Positions 1-8,784 of a stretch of 64,000 nucleotides of DNA are shown here, in pieces; within the stretch, counting starts at the first letter, position 1; every line of letters begins with the position of its first letter. The position numbers and the translations under genes are program-made. The stretch is from the NCBI RefSeq assembly GCF_040549045.1, contig NZ_JBEWTB010000002.1:3372001-3436000 (forward strand), read 5' to 3'. Below the pieces are notes generated by a model, which had not been told where the DNA came from, searched no databases, and saw only the letters and a list, made by a program, of their open reading frames with translations. This stretch comes from Endozoicomonas sp. NE40 (GTDB lineage Bacteria; Pseudomonadota; Gammaproteobacteria; Pseudomonadales; Endozoicomonadaceae).

Positions 1-84
1 TCTCTCCATAGCACACAAGAACGACGGTTAATCGCTCAACAATAACATGCTGACCTGTTGTGGTTAAAGGGAAGGATGACACTG

Positions 85-969
85 CTACCGCTGTTTCAGG
101 TGGTCAACATCCAGAAGCAGTTGCTCTGTTATGATAAACGCCGTGTTTTCCCGGTAATAAGCCGCTTCATTGATAAATATGGGGTAGCCTGAACGCCCCG
201 TATGGGGAAGTGTTTTGCCTTGCAGGGTAAAGAAAGCCGGGTCGCCCGTATCAAGCCAGATGAAATCCCGGTCCTGAAGCTGCTTATGTACCATTGCCGT
301 CAGGTCGCCAGATGCAGATCTGGGGTAAAGTACCCGTTCACAGACTCTGTAGGCTGTTAGGGTGTCTGGCAGATTGATGGGGTGTTGATGGTGGCTCAGG
401 TTTATAAATTCCACCAGTGACGCTATGACCTCCTCGGTTTCAAGCAGTAAATCATGCCGAATCACTGCATTGGCGATCGGACCAACTTCAATGGTCAGGC
501 CAAATTCACAGATACTGTTCAGGGTGCGGCTGTATTTCTGGTCGAGGTCACTGAGAATCAGTTTGATTCCGGGGTGTTTTTGCTGTGCATAAGCAGCCGC
601 CTGAAGATTAAAAGGTGACCGGTCACGCAGTATCAGGGTCATGCCCATATTGGCGGTTGTGCTGTGCAGATCAATCAGAAAGCGGTGGCGGTTGGGTCTG
701 GGGCCCAGCTGGCGGTTGATCTCCCGGGCTCGAAGGTGTTCATAGCAGGTGCAGCCGCTGGCTGAAAGCACATCGTCACTGAAGCAGCGGTTCAGGTCTT
801 CATCAATAAAGCGAACGCCGGCCTTTGTTGCCCTGGGGTTGGCCAGAAGCGTCGATACGCTGATGTTACTGTTCTGATAGGTTCCGAGACTGTCTAATCG
901 CTGAATAATGGTGGGGCCAAGGTATTCGTTGCCATGAGTTCCCCCTGTCAGCGTAATTTCCTGAATCAT
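85..969 (-). CDS. Aspartoacylase / AstE-AspA family zinc carboxypeptidase-like amidohydrolase
   Basis: Predicted cytoplasmic zinc amidohydrolase of 294 residues that would remove the acyl group from an N-acyl amino acid, as aspartoacylases do with N-acetylaspartate or N-acyl aromatic amino acids. The N-terminal GGTHGNE motif supplies His12 and Glu15 as zinc ligands, DLHST supplies His102, and Glu161 in the TIEVGP stretch fits the catalytic glutamate. The DEDLNR segment near residue 57 is also typical. The length matches the family (about 300). There is no signal peptide. It stands alone: the upstream neighbour runs away from it or is separated by more than 100 bases. Substrate cannot be told from sequence; succinylglutamate desuccinylase is less likely because no arginine succinyltransferase genes are nearby. 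Confidence 0.88.
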   Translation of the reverse strand: MIQEITLTGGTHGNEYLGPTIIQRLDSLGTYQNSNISVSTLLANPRATKAGVRFIDEDLNRCFSDDVLSASGCTCYEHLRAREINRQLGPRPNRHRFLIDLHSTTANMGMTLILRDRSPFNLQAAAYAQQKHPGIKLILSDLDQKYSRTLNSICEFGLTIEVGPIANAVIRHDLLLETEEVIASLVEFINLSHHQHPINLPDTLTAYRVCERVLYPRSASGDLTAMVHKQLQDRDFIWLDTGDPAFFTLQGKTLPHTGRSGYPIFINEAAYYRENTAFIITEQLLLDVDHLKQR

Positions 970-1048
970 GATTGGCTCGTTATTGTTTATCAGGTGTCTG
1001 GTTTATTAAAACATAGATGATCAGCGAAGTGACGAGGAGGGCATTCAG

Positions 1049-1077
1049 TGTGTGCAGCCTACGGGCTGCTGCACACA
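1049..1077. terminator. Hairpin downstream of the 75-residue gene
   Basis: A ten-base perfect stem (TGTGTGCAGC with GCTGCACACA) around a nine-base loop, lying 19 bases beyond the stop codon of the minus-strand small gene. There is no clear T run on either strand, so termination is inferred from position and stem strength only. Confidence 0.45.
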
Positions 1078-1095
1078 GAGGTGAGATTAAATCAA

Positions 1096-1323
1096 TCAGC
1101 CGTGTTCTTTTATAATGCGCAGACAGGCTTTACGACAGATGTCTGAACGGGTTGAAGATGGCAGAACCACACCATGCTTTCTGAGTTCTTTATCAAGTGT
1201 TGGCCACTCCTCCAAAGTGCCGCTGATATAACCCAGTGCTGCCTGGCGAATAGGCAGAGATACAGAATCGTAAGACGTGCCAAAACTGGACATGATTTTT
1301 TTTTGCTTCCCTGATCGTTTCAT
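1096..1323 (-). CDS. Small hypothetical protein, 75 residues
   Basis: Unrecognised small basic protein, likely cytoplasmic. The start is supported by a strong G-rich ribosome site (GGGGGG) five bases before the ATG. It opens with a lysine-rich segment (KRSGKQKK) and has two cysteines near the end (residues 63 and 67). No signal peptide or membrane segment is visible. It could be a small DNA- or RNA-binding or regulatory protein, but nothing in the sequence shows this. A hairpin follows the stop codon, so it is probably transcribed alone. The 340-base gap upstream separates it from the divergent efflux-pump gene. Confidence 0.6.
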   Translation of the reverse strand: MKRSGKQKKIMSSFGTSYDSVSLPIRQAALGYISGTLEEWPTLDKELRKHGVVLPSSTRSDICRKACLRIIKEHG

Positions 1324-1663
1324 AGATACCCCCCAATAGCATTTAATTTGCTTTGGAAATTATTATTCATGAAAACAATTCATCTATTGACTGATGCTGT
1401 TGGCTTCATGGTTTATTGTGTTCTACGACACATTAATGTACGCAAGTTACATGCCTGTTACAGGGAATGGGATAGGGGTAAATACTTAGTCAGTATTGCG
1501 TGTTGATTTGGATTAATTTGGAACCGGTTACAATTCTGTGCCTGATAGAGGTTGCCAGATTTTGGTTAATTATTATCAAGCAAACGACTCCTGACGCTTA
1601 TCCTGTTCAGTGATATGATGGCGAAGTATACGACAAAGAATAATTAAAAAAACGGAACCCCTT
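1324..1663. other. Divergent intergenic region upstream of the Bcr/CflA gene
   Basis: About 340 AT-rich bases between two divergent genes. It must hold promoters for the small gene on the minus strand and the efflux pump on the plus strand. Nothing in it looks like a coding segment, tRNA or long inverted repeat. The last 100 bases before the pump contain AT-rich stretches but no promoter I can place with confidence. Confidence 0.4.
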
Positions 1664-2899
1664 ATGTACAAGGCCAGCTTAGAGCCTCTGTCAATTCGCC
1701 TTGCTGTTATGCTGGCAGCCCTGGTTGCTATTGGTCCCTTTGCTATCGACACTTATCTTCCTGCCCTTCCAGCCATGGCAAAAGGCTTTAATGCTTCGGC
1801 TGCCAGCCTGCAATTAACCGTAAGTTTTTATTTTATTGGTGCTGCGGTTGGGCAAATAATCGGCGGCCCGGTTTCGGATAGTAAAGGCCGCAAGCCGGTT
1901 GCCCTGTTGGGATTGAGCATTTTTTTAATGGCCAGCCTGCTGATCAGTATGGCGGAAACGGTTAACCAGCTTCTGTTATTTCGTTTTATACAGGCGCTTG
2001 GGGGCGGGGCAACGGTTGTGATTTCTGCGGCGGCTGTCAGGGATCGCTATGGAGATAAGCGGGAAGCGGCAAAAATGCTGTCCCTGGTATCGATGATGAT
2101 GTTGATGGCACCACTGGTTGCGCCCGGTTTTGGTGCATTGGTTCTGGCATTTTCGGGCTGGCGCACTATCTTTGTGGCACTGGCTTTTTACAGTGCTTTA
2201 CTGCTGTTGATGGTTGCCTTTTATTTTCCTGAAACTCTTGGTGTCAAAGCTTCGTCGCCTACTTCTGCCCGCTCAGTTTTTCAGGCTTATGGCAAAGTGT
2301 TGAGACATACCAAAGCGATGGGGTTTATTTTCTGCATAAGTTTCGCCCTGGGAGGACTGTTTACGTTCCTGACTTCTTCACCTTTTGCCTATATGGAGTA
2401 TTTCGGGATTTCACCTAATATTTATCCATTGTTGTTTGGTGCTAATGTTCTGCTTTATATGATGCTTAACCGGTTTAATATGAAACTGCTGAACCGGTAT
2501 GAACCCGTTCAGCTCATACCCTTTGGCGTTGCCTTGCAGGTTGTGGCTTCACTCTGCCTGGTTCTGTATGTCGCCTTTTATCCACCTCAGTTTGAAGTCG
2601 TCTACCTGCTGACCCTGATGAACATCTGTTCAATCAGCCTGATTGCTGCCAATGCGACCAGCTGTGCTCTGAAATATTTTCCTGACCAGGCCGGTACGGC
2701 CAATGCGGTTATCGGTACGATGAATTTTGGTCTTGCCGGTTTGACCGGGGTCATAACGTCACTATTTCATGATGGTAGTCTTATGCCGATGGTTGTGACC
2801 ATGCTGGTCGGCAGCTCTCTTTCTCTGCTGGCATTTGTTGCTGGCAGACAGGTAGCTGAACCTGACGTTAGTTTTGAACAGGTACGCCATCGTCTGTGA
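1664..2899 (+). CDS. Bcr/CflA family drug-resistance MFS transporter
   Basis: Inner-membrane proton-driven efflux pump of the major facilitator superfamily, DHA1 Bcr/CflA branch (411 residues, usual length about 400, twelve membrane helices). The first loop signature is clear: an opening helix with PFAIDTYLPALPAM, then helix 2 followed by GGPVSDSKGRKPV, the classic motif between helices 2 and 3. GGGATVVISAAAVRDRY in helix 4 is typical of the Bcr group. Substrates in this group include bicyclomycin, sulfonamides, chloramphenicol and cysteine, so the real substrate is unknown. It is monocistronic; the catalase gene follows after about 130 bases with its own ribosome site. No dedicated regulator is adjacent. 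Confidence 0.9.
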   Translation: MYKASLEPLSIRLAVMLAALVAIGPFAIDTYLPALPAMAKGFNASAASLQLTVSFYFIGAAVGQIIGGPVSDSKGRKPVALLGLSIFLMASLLISMAETVNQLLLFRFIQALGGGATVVISAAAVRDRYGDKREAAKMLSLVSMMMLMAPLVAPGFGALVLAFSGWRTIFVALAFYSALLLLMVAFYFPETLGVKASSPTSARSVFQAYGKVLRHTKAMGFIFCISFALGGLFTFLTSSPFAYMEYFGISPNIYPLLFGANVLLYMMLNRFNMKLLNRYEPVQLIPFGVALQVVASLCLVLYVAFYPPQFEVVYLLTLMNICSISLIAANATSCALKYFPDQAGTANAVIGTMNFGLAGLTGVITSLFHDGSLMPMVVTMLVGSSLSLLAFVAGRQVAEPDVSFEQVRHRL

Positions 2900-2938
2900 G
2901 AGGTCGTTATAACCATTAATAGCCTGCCTGCATTGGGT

Positions 2939-2969
2939 CTATCGATATTTCTGATTAGAACTGCGATAG
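2939..2969. promoter_or_regulatory. Inverted repeat upstream of the catalase gene
   Basis: CTATCG and CGATAG are spaced by 19 bases, some 58 bases before the catalase start. The ATAG/CTAT elements recall OxyR sites, but the spacing does not match the four-element OxyR pattern well, so this is only a possible peroxide-response site. Confidence 0.25.
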
Positions 2970-3026
2970 CCAATCCGTAAAGTAGTGATTGCATAGAATA
3001 AAACGCCCACCTTGATGGAGGTTGGA

Positions 3027-4475
3027 ATGAGCAAGACGTATTTAACTACCGCTAATGGCTCCCCGGTCGCTGATGACAACACGAGTGTTACTGCCGGAGA
3101 GCGGGGCTCGTTAACATTTGACAATATTCACCTGTTCGAAAAACTGGCGCACTTCAACCGTGAGCGAATTCCTGAGCGTGTTGTTCATGCCAGGGGTTAT
3201 GGTGCCTATGGAACCTTTACCCTGAATAAGGATCTGTCGGATTATACGGTTGCCGACTTCCTTCAGGGGGCAGGTAAAAAGACAGATGTTTTTCTGCGTT
3301 TTTCTACCGTCGCCGGCGGTCAGGACTCTGGGGATTATGTCCGTGACGTGAGAGGGTTTGCCCTGCGCTTTTATACAGAACAGGGTAATTACGATATCGT
3401 TGGCAACAATACGCCGGTTTTCTTCATCCGTGACCCGGCCAAATTCCCTGATTTCATCCATTCCCAGAAGAAAGACCCGAAAACCAATCTGCCAGACCCT
3501 GCCCATCATTTTGAATTCTGGGCAAACCATCCCCAGTCGATGCACCAGATCACCATTCTTATGTCTGACCGGGGCATTCCTAAATCGCTCAGGCACACGA
3601 ATGGTTATGGTTCCCACACCCTGAGCCTCTGGAATAAAGACAGTGAACGGTTCTGGGTCAAATGGCACTTCAAGACCAATCAGGGCGTTGAAACGCTGAC
3701 CAATGACGAGGCAGCAAAACAACCGGGCGATGGTATGCAAAGGGATCTGGTTGAAGCGATTGAGAAAGGTGATTTTCCAAGCTGGTCAGTGAAAATTCAG
3801 GTAATGACCGATGAGCAGGCAAAGCAGTGTGAGCTCAACCCATTTGATTTAACCAAGGTCTGGCCTCATAAAGAGTTCCCATTACAAGACATTGGTACAC
3901 TGGAACTGAATCGTAACGTAGATAATTATTTTGCCGAAACCGAGCAGGTAGCCTTTGCACCTTCCAACCTGGTGCCTGGTGTCGGTGTATCACCGGACAA
4001 GGTTCTGCAGGGGCGCTTGTTTGCCTATGCTGATGCCCATCGCTATCGTCTGGGTGTGAACCATCAACAGATTCCGGTCAACAAACCGGTGTGTCCGGTG
4101 CATCACTATCAACGTGATGGCGCTATGGCAGGAGCCAGTGGCTGTCCTGTAACCGGTCACCTGCAAAATGCCGATGTTAACTTCTACCCCAATGACCGTT
4201 CTGATGCGCCTGTACCTGCGCCTCAGTTTGGTGAGCCACCAATGCCTCTGGAAAATGATGCCTGGCTGAAGGCTTACGACTCTTCTGATGAAGACAATTA
4301 CTCCCAGGCAGGAAACCTGTATCGGATAATGTCTGAAGACCAGAAGCAGCAGCTGGTGAGCAATATTGCCGGTGGTCTGAGTCAGGCAACGGAATCCGTA
4401 CAGAGTCGCATGATTGAGCATTTCACCCGTTGTGATGAGGATTACGGGCAGAGAATTAAAGCGTTGTTGAAGTAA
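3027..4475 (+). CDS. katA: Monofunctional haem catalase (small-subunit, clade 3 type)
   Basis: Breaks down hydrogen peroxide to water and oxygen. The preferred start gives 482 residues, the usual length of small-subunit catalases. A GGAGG site five bases before this ATG makes it better than the upstream TTG or ATG. The distal haem pocket is present: the active-site His in VVHARGYGAYGTF, the Asn in YDIVGNNTPVFFIRDP, and the proximal haem tyrosine in RLFAYADAHRYRLG. There is no signal peptide, so it is cytoplasmic. An inverted repeat upstream may be a control site. A strong terminator follows the stop codon. Confidence 0.95.
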   Translation: MSKTYLTTANGSPVADDNTSVTAGERGSLTFDNIHLFEKLAHFNRERIPERVVHARGYGAYGTFTLNKDLSDYTVADFLQGAGKKTDVFLRFSTVAGGQDSGDYVRDVRGFALRFYTEQGNYDIVGNNTPVFFIRDPAKFPDFIHSQKKDPKTNLPDPAHHFEFWANHPQSMHQITILMSDRGIPKSLRHTNGYGSHTLSLWNKDSERFWVKWHFKTNQGVETLTNDEAAKQPGDGMQRDLVEAIEKGDFPSWSVKIQVMTDEQAKQCELNPFDLTKVWPHKEFPLQDIGTLELNRNVDNYFAETEQVAFAPSNLVPGVGVSPDKVLQGRLFAYADAHRYRLGVNHQQIPVNKPVCPVHHYQRDGAMAGASGCPVTGHLQNADVNFYPNDRSDAPVPAPQFGEPPMPLENDAWLKAYDSSDEDNYSQAGNLYRIMSEDQKQQLVSNIAGGLSQATESVQSRMIEHFTRCDEDYGQRIKALLK

Positions 4476-4482
4476 CCCGTCA

Positions 4483-4513
4483 CCCTCTGTGTTTCATCTG
4501 CAAACACAGAGGG
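4483..4513. terminator. Bidirectional terminator after catalase
   Basis: Twelve-base perfect stem (CCCTCTGTGTTT with AAACACAGAGGG), six-base loop, followed by a T-rich tail on the plus strand. It sits between convergent genes and would serve both catalase and the small minus-strand gene. Confidence 0.85.
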
Positions 4514-4528
4514 TCTTCTATTTTCTAT

Positions 4529-4744
4529 TCACTGCTGTCTGGACAGCCGCGATTTTACACTGTCAGCCATGCCGCCCAGTCCTGGTCTTTCTCCAAGCCT
4601 GATAACGTAAAGGGGTTTATCAGTAAACCTGGGGAAATCTGCCTGAAAGTAGAACGTATTGCTGTTGATGATCAGTTCCTGATTTTTCGTCAAGCCCAGA
4701 AACGCAACCACCACAATAACCAGTGTTAAAAACAAACGAAACAT
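4529..4744 (-). CDS. Small membrane-anchored or secreted hypothetical protein, 71 residues
   Basis: Unrecognised. The first 20 residues are a hydrophobic segment (FLTLVIVVVAFLGL), either a signal peptide or single membrane anchor, followed by a short polar domain. An AGGA site about nine bases before the ATG supports the start. It begins 30 bases after the stop codon of the lipoprotein hydrolase gene on the same strand, so the two are probably co-transcribed, and the shared terminator with catalase lies just beyond it. The role is unknown. Confidence 0.6.
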   Translation of the reverse strand: MFRLFLTLVIVVVAFLGLTKNQELIINSNTFYFQADFPRFTDKPLYVIRLGERPGLGGMADSVKSRLSRQQ

Positions 4745-4774
4745 AGTTTGGAATCCTGAAAGTCACTCATAATT

Positions 4775-5947
4775 CTATTGTGTAATAGTTTTAATCGACT
4801 TTTCCAGCTCTGCAAAATATGGGTTCCATGTCAGTCTCGCATGTATCTTTCCTTCCTCCCGGTAACCCCAGGCTGAATACCAGATATTTTTTGCCCCCGG
4901 ACATTTTTCGTTGGCCTGAAGTGTCTGACCATTGTCGCACATGCGATAGCTGCCCTTCTCGCCGTAGTAATGATTGGCTGGAGCAAACAGAACGTTCATG
5001 TGAGAGAAGTTGCTGATATGCAGCTCCGGTATGGAGCTGTCAAAGACTGAGACTCTTGTATCTTTCGTATCTGGGGGAGACCCGTACCAGACCAGTTGGC
5101 TGTGTGGGTGGGTAAACTGTGATTCGAATAAGCTCAGTACCGTATGAGCATCAATAACACTGTCGTTTTCGCTGATGGTCATTAACACTGGAAACGGGAC
5201 AGGGTTGTCCTCCAGATCGTATCGTACCGCCTTGCTGGTTTTGTAATACTCTCCGGCACCGTTAACAGCCAGCGAGTCATAACGCACATAGTTGCTGGTC
5301 AGGTCGATATCGGCCCAGTCCTTGAAATAGGACAGTGCCGGAGACAGTGCCACCAGACTGCTTTTAGGCTTGTAGCCCGGAGAAAACAGCAGCATTCCAC
5401 TGACTGTGTCTGGTTTCTGCTGTAATGCCCAGCTGGTAATCAGGTTGGCTCCGGTAGAAAAGCCTCCCAGCCAGAGTTCATCGACTTCCGAAGCCAGCAG
5501 CTGTGCATGGTGGGCGACAGCTGTCTGCCAGTCTTCCATGTGTACCTGAATCAGGTCAGCGGGTTTGGAACCATGTCCTGGCAATAAAATGGTTCTTACC
5601 AGAAAGCCCTGCTGCGCCAGAACGGGGGCAATATCAACGAATGAATAAGGTGAGTCACCCAGTCCGTGTACCAGCAAAATGCCTTTCTTTGCTGTGGTGT
5701 TGCTGGCAGGCAGGAGTTCAAACGGACTGTTGCTGTTCAGCTCCAGAGTTTTATTGTGGGTAATAAATGCCCTGTTATCACCAAGCCATGCGCGGGTGTC
5801 GTTTATGTACCCGGTAAAAGTACTCTGGTCATAGGCGGGCTGTGAGTCTGATACGGTAAAAGCCGGGCTGTCAGGAGCCTGGCTGCAGCCAGTCAGACTG
5901 AAGAATAAAGCCAGCAGGAGGCTGGTTATGACAGGTCGATACAACAT
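4775..5947 (-). CDS. Alpha/beta-hydrolase lipoprotein (serine esterase/lipase-like)
   Basis: Predicted lipid-anchored periplasmic or outer-membrane esterase, 390 residues. A lipoprotein signal ends in SLTGC with Cys21 as the lipidated residue. The fold is shown by VHGLGDSP near residue 94 (oxyanion region), the nucleophile elbow GGFSTGAN with Ser164, an Asp in SENDSVID and a His in the SNFSHMNV stretch, so the triad looks intact. It resembles monoacylglycerol lipase/carboxylesterase enzymes; the substrate is not predictable. It heads a likely two-gene unit with the 71-residue membrane protein. Confidence 0.82.
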   Translation of the reverse strand: MLYRPVITSLLLALFFSLTGCSQAPDSPAFTVSDSQPAYDQSTFTGYINDTRAWLGDNRAFITHNKTLELNSNSPFELLPASNTTAKKGILLVHGLGDSPYSFVDIAPVLAQQGFLVRTILLPGHGSKPADLIQVHMEDWQTAVAHHAQLLASEVDELWLGGFSTGANLITSWALQQKPDTVSGMLLFSPGYKPKSSLVALSPALSYFKDWADIDLTSNYVRYDSLAVNGAGEYYKTSKAVRYDLEDNPVPFPVLMTISENDSVIDAHTVLSLFESQFTHPHSQLVWYGSPPDTKDTRVSVFDSSIPELHISNFSHMNVLFAPANHYYGEKGSYRMCDNGQTLQANEKCPGAKNIWYSAWGYREEGKIHARLTWNPYFAELEKSIKTITQ

Positions 5948-6078
5948 CTTCGTAATTGTTTTTAAGTTAGCCGGTTAAGGCAGACTATATCAAAGTCTTT
6001 GACCAGATAAAAAAATCATGAACATGTAGTACACTTTTCAATACACAGGCTGGAACGCTATCCAGCCTGTGCTGACCA

Positions 6079-7155
6079 TTACCACCATGGCTCTTTCGGT
6101 TCAGGGTTCTGCAATTGGATGATTTCACCGAATTTTGGAGTCAGTACCTTTTGATTGCGTTTCCTGCTCTCATCAACGGATCGTTGCAAAGGTTCGTACC
6201 AGGCGTGTAGTGCCAGATCAAATGTACCGTTATGAACCGGAACCATCCATTTGCCCTGAAGGTCGATATGAGCCTGAACACCTTCTTCCGGGAACATGTG
6301 GATATTTGCCCACTCCTGATGATACGCACCGGTTTCAATAAAGGTCAGGTCAAAAGGCCCATAGCGTTCACCAATGGTTTTGAAACCATCAAAATAGCCA
6401 GTATCACCGCTGTAGAATAAACGTTCGTTGTCAGTCATTATGACCCAGGATGCCCACAGGGTTGAGTTTCTGTCGAGCAGGCCCCGGCCTGAAAAATGCT
6501 GGGCAGGCGTGGCGACCAGTTTAACACTGCCATGACTGGCAGACTCCCACCAGTCAAGCTCGGTGATTTTGTCTGCAGCAATTCCCCAATTCTGCATCAC
6601 CTTTGCTAATCCGAGAGGGACATAAAACTGTTTTACCTGCTTATCCAGCTGCTGGATTGTGTTCTTATCCAGATGGTCATAATGGTCATGGGAAATGATA
6701 ACGCCTTCGATATCGGGTAAAGCTTCCAGTGTTATGGGAGGTTCGTGAAAGCGTTTTGGCCCTGCCCACTGTACCGGAGAAGCCCGTTCAGAAAAGACCG
6801 GATCGACCAGCCAGAAGCCTTCGTCGAGGCGTAACAGAACCGAAGAATGACCCAGTTTGACGGCCAGTGTACCCTTCAGCTTGTCCAGGCTGGAGATGTC
6901 GAGCGGAACAACAGGAATATCTTCACTGGGGGAGGCATCGGGTGACTTTTGTCCCAGTGTACGCCAGATAATTTTTGGCAGGCTGCTCAGCCCGGCAGCC
7001 TGTTCTCCGCTGGCGTTATGGAATTTGCCATTGTTGTACAGGTCTGAGCCAGAGACCGGGCTATCAGAAAGAGCGTATGGGCTGAACCCCGTGGTCATGG
7101 CAATGACTCCCAGATAACTCAAAAAACGTTGAAAATAACGACTCGATAAAGACAT
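6079..7155 (-). CDS. Secreted metallo-beta-lactamase-fold hydrolase (NAPE-PLD/UlaG-like)
   Basis: A 358-residue zinc hydrolase with an N-terminal signal-like hydrophobic segment (residues 8-30), so probably periplasmic. The metal motif SHDHYDHLD lies at residues 155-163; further ligands are in the ATPAQHFSGRG segment, in YSGDTGYFDGF, and at the His in VPVHNGTFDLALH. The PAQHFSGRG and HVFP-like regions are typical of the family that includes N-acylphosphatidylethanolamine phospholipase D and RomA-like proteins. It is divergent from a TetR-family gene, with two operator-like repeats in the shared promoter, so it is likely the target of that repressor. The substrate may be a phospholipid, but this is inferred from the family only. 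Confidence 0.85.
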   Translation of the reverse strand: MSLSSRYFQRFLSYLGVIAMTTGFSPYALSDSPVSGSDLYNNGKFHNASGEQAAGLSSLPKIIWRTLGQKSPDASPSEDIPVVPLDISSLDKLKGTLAVKLGHSSVLLRLDEGFWLVDPVFSERASPVQWAGPKRFHEPPITLEALPDIEGVIISHDHYDHLDKNTIQQLDKQVKQFYVPLGLAKVMQNWGIAADKITELDWWESASHGSVKLVATPAQHFSGRGLLDRNSTLWASWVIMTDNERLFYSGDTGYFDGFKTIGERYGPFDLTFIETGAYHQEWANIHMFPEEGVQAHIDLQGKWMVPVHNGTFDLALHAWYEPLQRSVDESRKRNQKVLTPKFGEIIQLQNPEPKEPWW

Positions 7156-7168
7156 TAGAAATAACTGA

Positions 7169-7231
7169 AAAGTAAACTTATGAGTTTAGTATAGAGATAG
7201 TTTTCAGAAAGTAAACTGGCGAGTGTAATAT
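7169..7231. promoter_or_regulatory. Two direct operator-like repeats in the divergent promoter
   Basis: Two 24-base copies (7169-7192 and 7208-7231), 39 bases apart, match at 19 of 24 positions, both beginning AAAGTAAACT. The first contains a perfect palindrome, TAAACT-TATG-AGTTTA (7173-7188); the second a near-palindrome at 7212-7227. They lie between the hydrolase and the TetR-family gene, the usual place for a TetR operator pair. Confidence 0.6.
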
Positions 7232-7279
7232 CCTCGTATAAAGATTTTGAACGATTTGTAAACCTTTATGGTGAGAGAC

Positions 7280-7897
7280 ATGGCTGAAAAAACGCTGACG
7301 AGAAGCGAGCAGAAACGTTCTTCTATCCTCGAAGCAGCAACAAACGAGTTTAAGGAGAAAGGCTTTCAGGGTGCCAGTATGGATCGGATTTCCGAGCGGG
7401 CCGGGGTGTCCAAACGAACGGTGTACAATCACTTTCCCAGCAAGGAAGACCTGTTCTCAGACATTTCAGACAACCTCTGGCAACGCATGAAAGCGGCTGA
7501 AAAGCTGGAGTACACATCTGAAATTCCCATGGCGCAACAGCTGGAAGCGTTTGCGGCTGAAACGATGACGTTATATGCCTCGGAGGATTACATCGGCCTT
7601 TCCCGCTGCATACTGGCAGAGTATATGCACTCAGAGACACTGGCCCGACAAGCTATGACAAAGTTTACTGAAGACGACTCAGCACTGGAGCGATGGATTC
7701 AGTCGGGAATAAACGACAAACGTCTGAAGAAAGGCAGCCCGGTGTTTATGGCAACACAGTTTTTCTATTTATTGAAAGGCTTTGGTTTCTGGCCTCAGAC
7801 GATAGGGCATTCGCCCGTACTGACTTCCGAAGAACAGCAGCAGGTGATTCAGTCTTCAGTATCGATGTTTCTTAACCAGTATCAACTGAAGGAGTAA
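7280..7897 (+). CDS. TetR/AcrR family transcriptional regulator
   Basis: One-component repressor of about 205 residues. The helix-turn-helix lies in residues 20-55, with GVSKRTVYNHFPSKEDLF as the recognition region typical of the family. The C-terminal ligand domain resembles the AefR-like group. A start at 7280 is preferred to the ATG at 7268, because GGTGAG stands a few bases before it. It is divergent from the metallo-hydrolase gene with a pair of palindromic repeats between them, so it probably controls that gene and itself. It is followed directly by a DNA glycosylase gene whose GTG start lies three bases past its stop, suggesting co-transcription. Confidence 0.88.
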   Translation: MAEKTLTRSEQKRSSILEAATNEFKEKGFQGASMDRISERAGVSKRTVYNHFPSKEDLFSDISDNLWQRMKAAEKLEYTSEIPMAQQLEAFAAETMTLYASEDYIGLSRCILAEYMHSETLARQAMTKFTEDDSALERWIQSGINDKRLKKGSPVFMATQFFYLLKGFGFWPQTIGHSPVLTSEEQQQVIQSSVSMFLNQYQLKE

Positions 7898-7900
7898 GGC

Positions 7901-8608
7901 GTGAAACAGGAAAGTTATCAGGTGATTTATGAACGGGCCTGCGAACGCAAAGGCGGAGAACTGGCGCTGGAATCCCTGTTGGAAAAACCACTGTCATCTA
8001 CTCAGCTGGAGAGCATTGGCAACGATCGGTATCTGGCAGAATTGACCCGCAAGGTCTTCCAGAGCGGATTTGTCTGGCGCGTTGTTGATCAGAAGTGGCC
8101 TGATTTTGAGGACGTTTTCTGGGGCTTTGATATTGAAAAGTTGCTGATGATGCCCGATGACATGCTGGAACGAAAAGCGACTGACCCCAAAATCATACGA
8201 CATTTGAAGAAGGTGTGGAGCATACGGGACAACGCCCTGATGATCAGGGATGTGAGCGACGAACATGGCAGTTTCGGCCGGTTTATTGCGCAGTGGCCGG
8301 AAGATAATATTGTCGGCTTATGGGCTTACCTTAAGAAACATGGCTCACGCCTTGGTGGCAACACCGGGCCTTATGCATTGCGGGCAACAGGCAAAGACAC
8401 GTTTTTGCTAACCCGTGATATCGAAGGGTATTTCAGGGCAATGGGTATCATTGAGGGTAGCGCAACCAGCCAGAAGAGTCTCAGGGCCATTCAGACCTTT
8501 TTTAACGAATTGCATGAAAGCAGTGGTCGAAGCTATAGCGAACTCAGCCGCCTGCTGGCGTTCGGGGTTGGTGATAACCGGGTTCAGGCCGTCGCTGCAA
8601 TTAGGTAG
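7901..8608 (+). CDS. DNA-3-methyladenine glycosylase I-like protein (Tag family)
   Basis: 235 residues resembling the Tag-like branch of helix-hairpin-helix base-excision glycosylases, which remove 3-methyladenine from alkylated DNA. Family features seen: an N-terminal FVWRVVDQKWPDFEDVFWGFD stretch (in Tag, a similar segment begins the catalytic fold) and the segment DNALMIRDV. Classical Tag has zinc-binding cysteines and histidines at the ends, which I do not see, so this belongs to the longer Tag-like group. The start is GTG, with AAGGAG overlapping the end of the TetR gene, so the two are coupled. A role in alkylation repair is inferred from the family. Confidence 0.7.
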   Translation: MKQESYQVIYERACERKGGELALESLLEKPLSSTQLESIGNDRYLAELTRKVFQSGFVWRVVDQKWPDFEDVFWGFDIEKLLMMPDDMLERKATDPKIIRHLKKVWSIRDNALMIRDVSDEHGSFGRFIAQWPEDNIVGLWAYLKKHGSRLGGNTGPYALRATGKDTFLLTRDIEGYFRAMGIIEGSATSQKSLRAIQTFFNELHESSGRSYSELSRLLAFGVGDNRVQAVAAIR

Positions 8609-8784
8609 TTGCAATGTAGCTGTCACACTTACCTGTTAAGATGGACGATTCAATTTTTCCTGATTTGCAGTACCGGGTCGATAACTGTGAAAAGTGATAG
8701 TGGACATATGTCTGTTACTTGATTAGAGGTTGTCGTCTGAATCATCGGGCTGTGGACGTTTAATGATTATTATGGAGCAGAGAA

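Noticed and set aside
2939..2969. OxyR site before catalase
   Set aside because: The four-element spacing is not met; only a simple inverted repeat is listed, at low confidence.
3111..3740. 209-codon frame opposite the catalase gene
   Set aside because: It is a shadow of the clearly real catalase gene and shows no family pattern.
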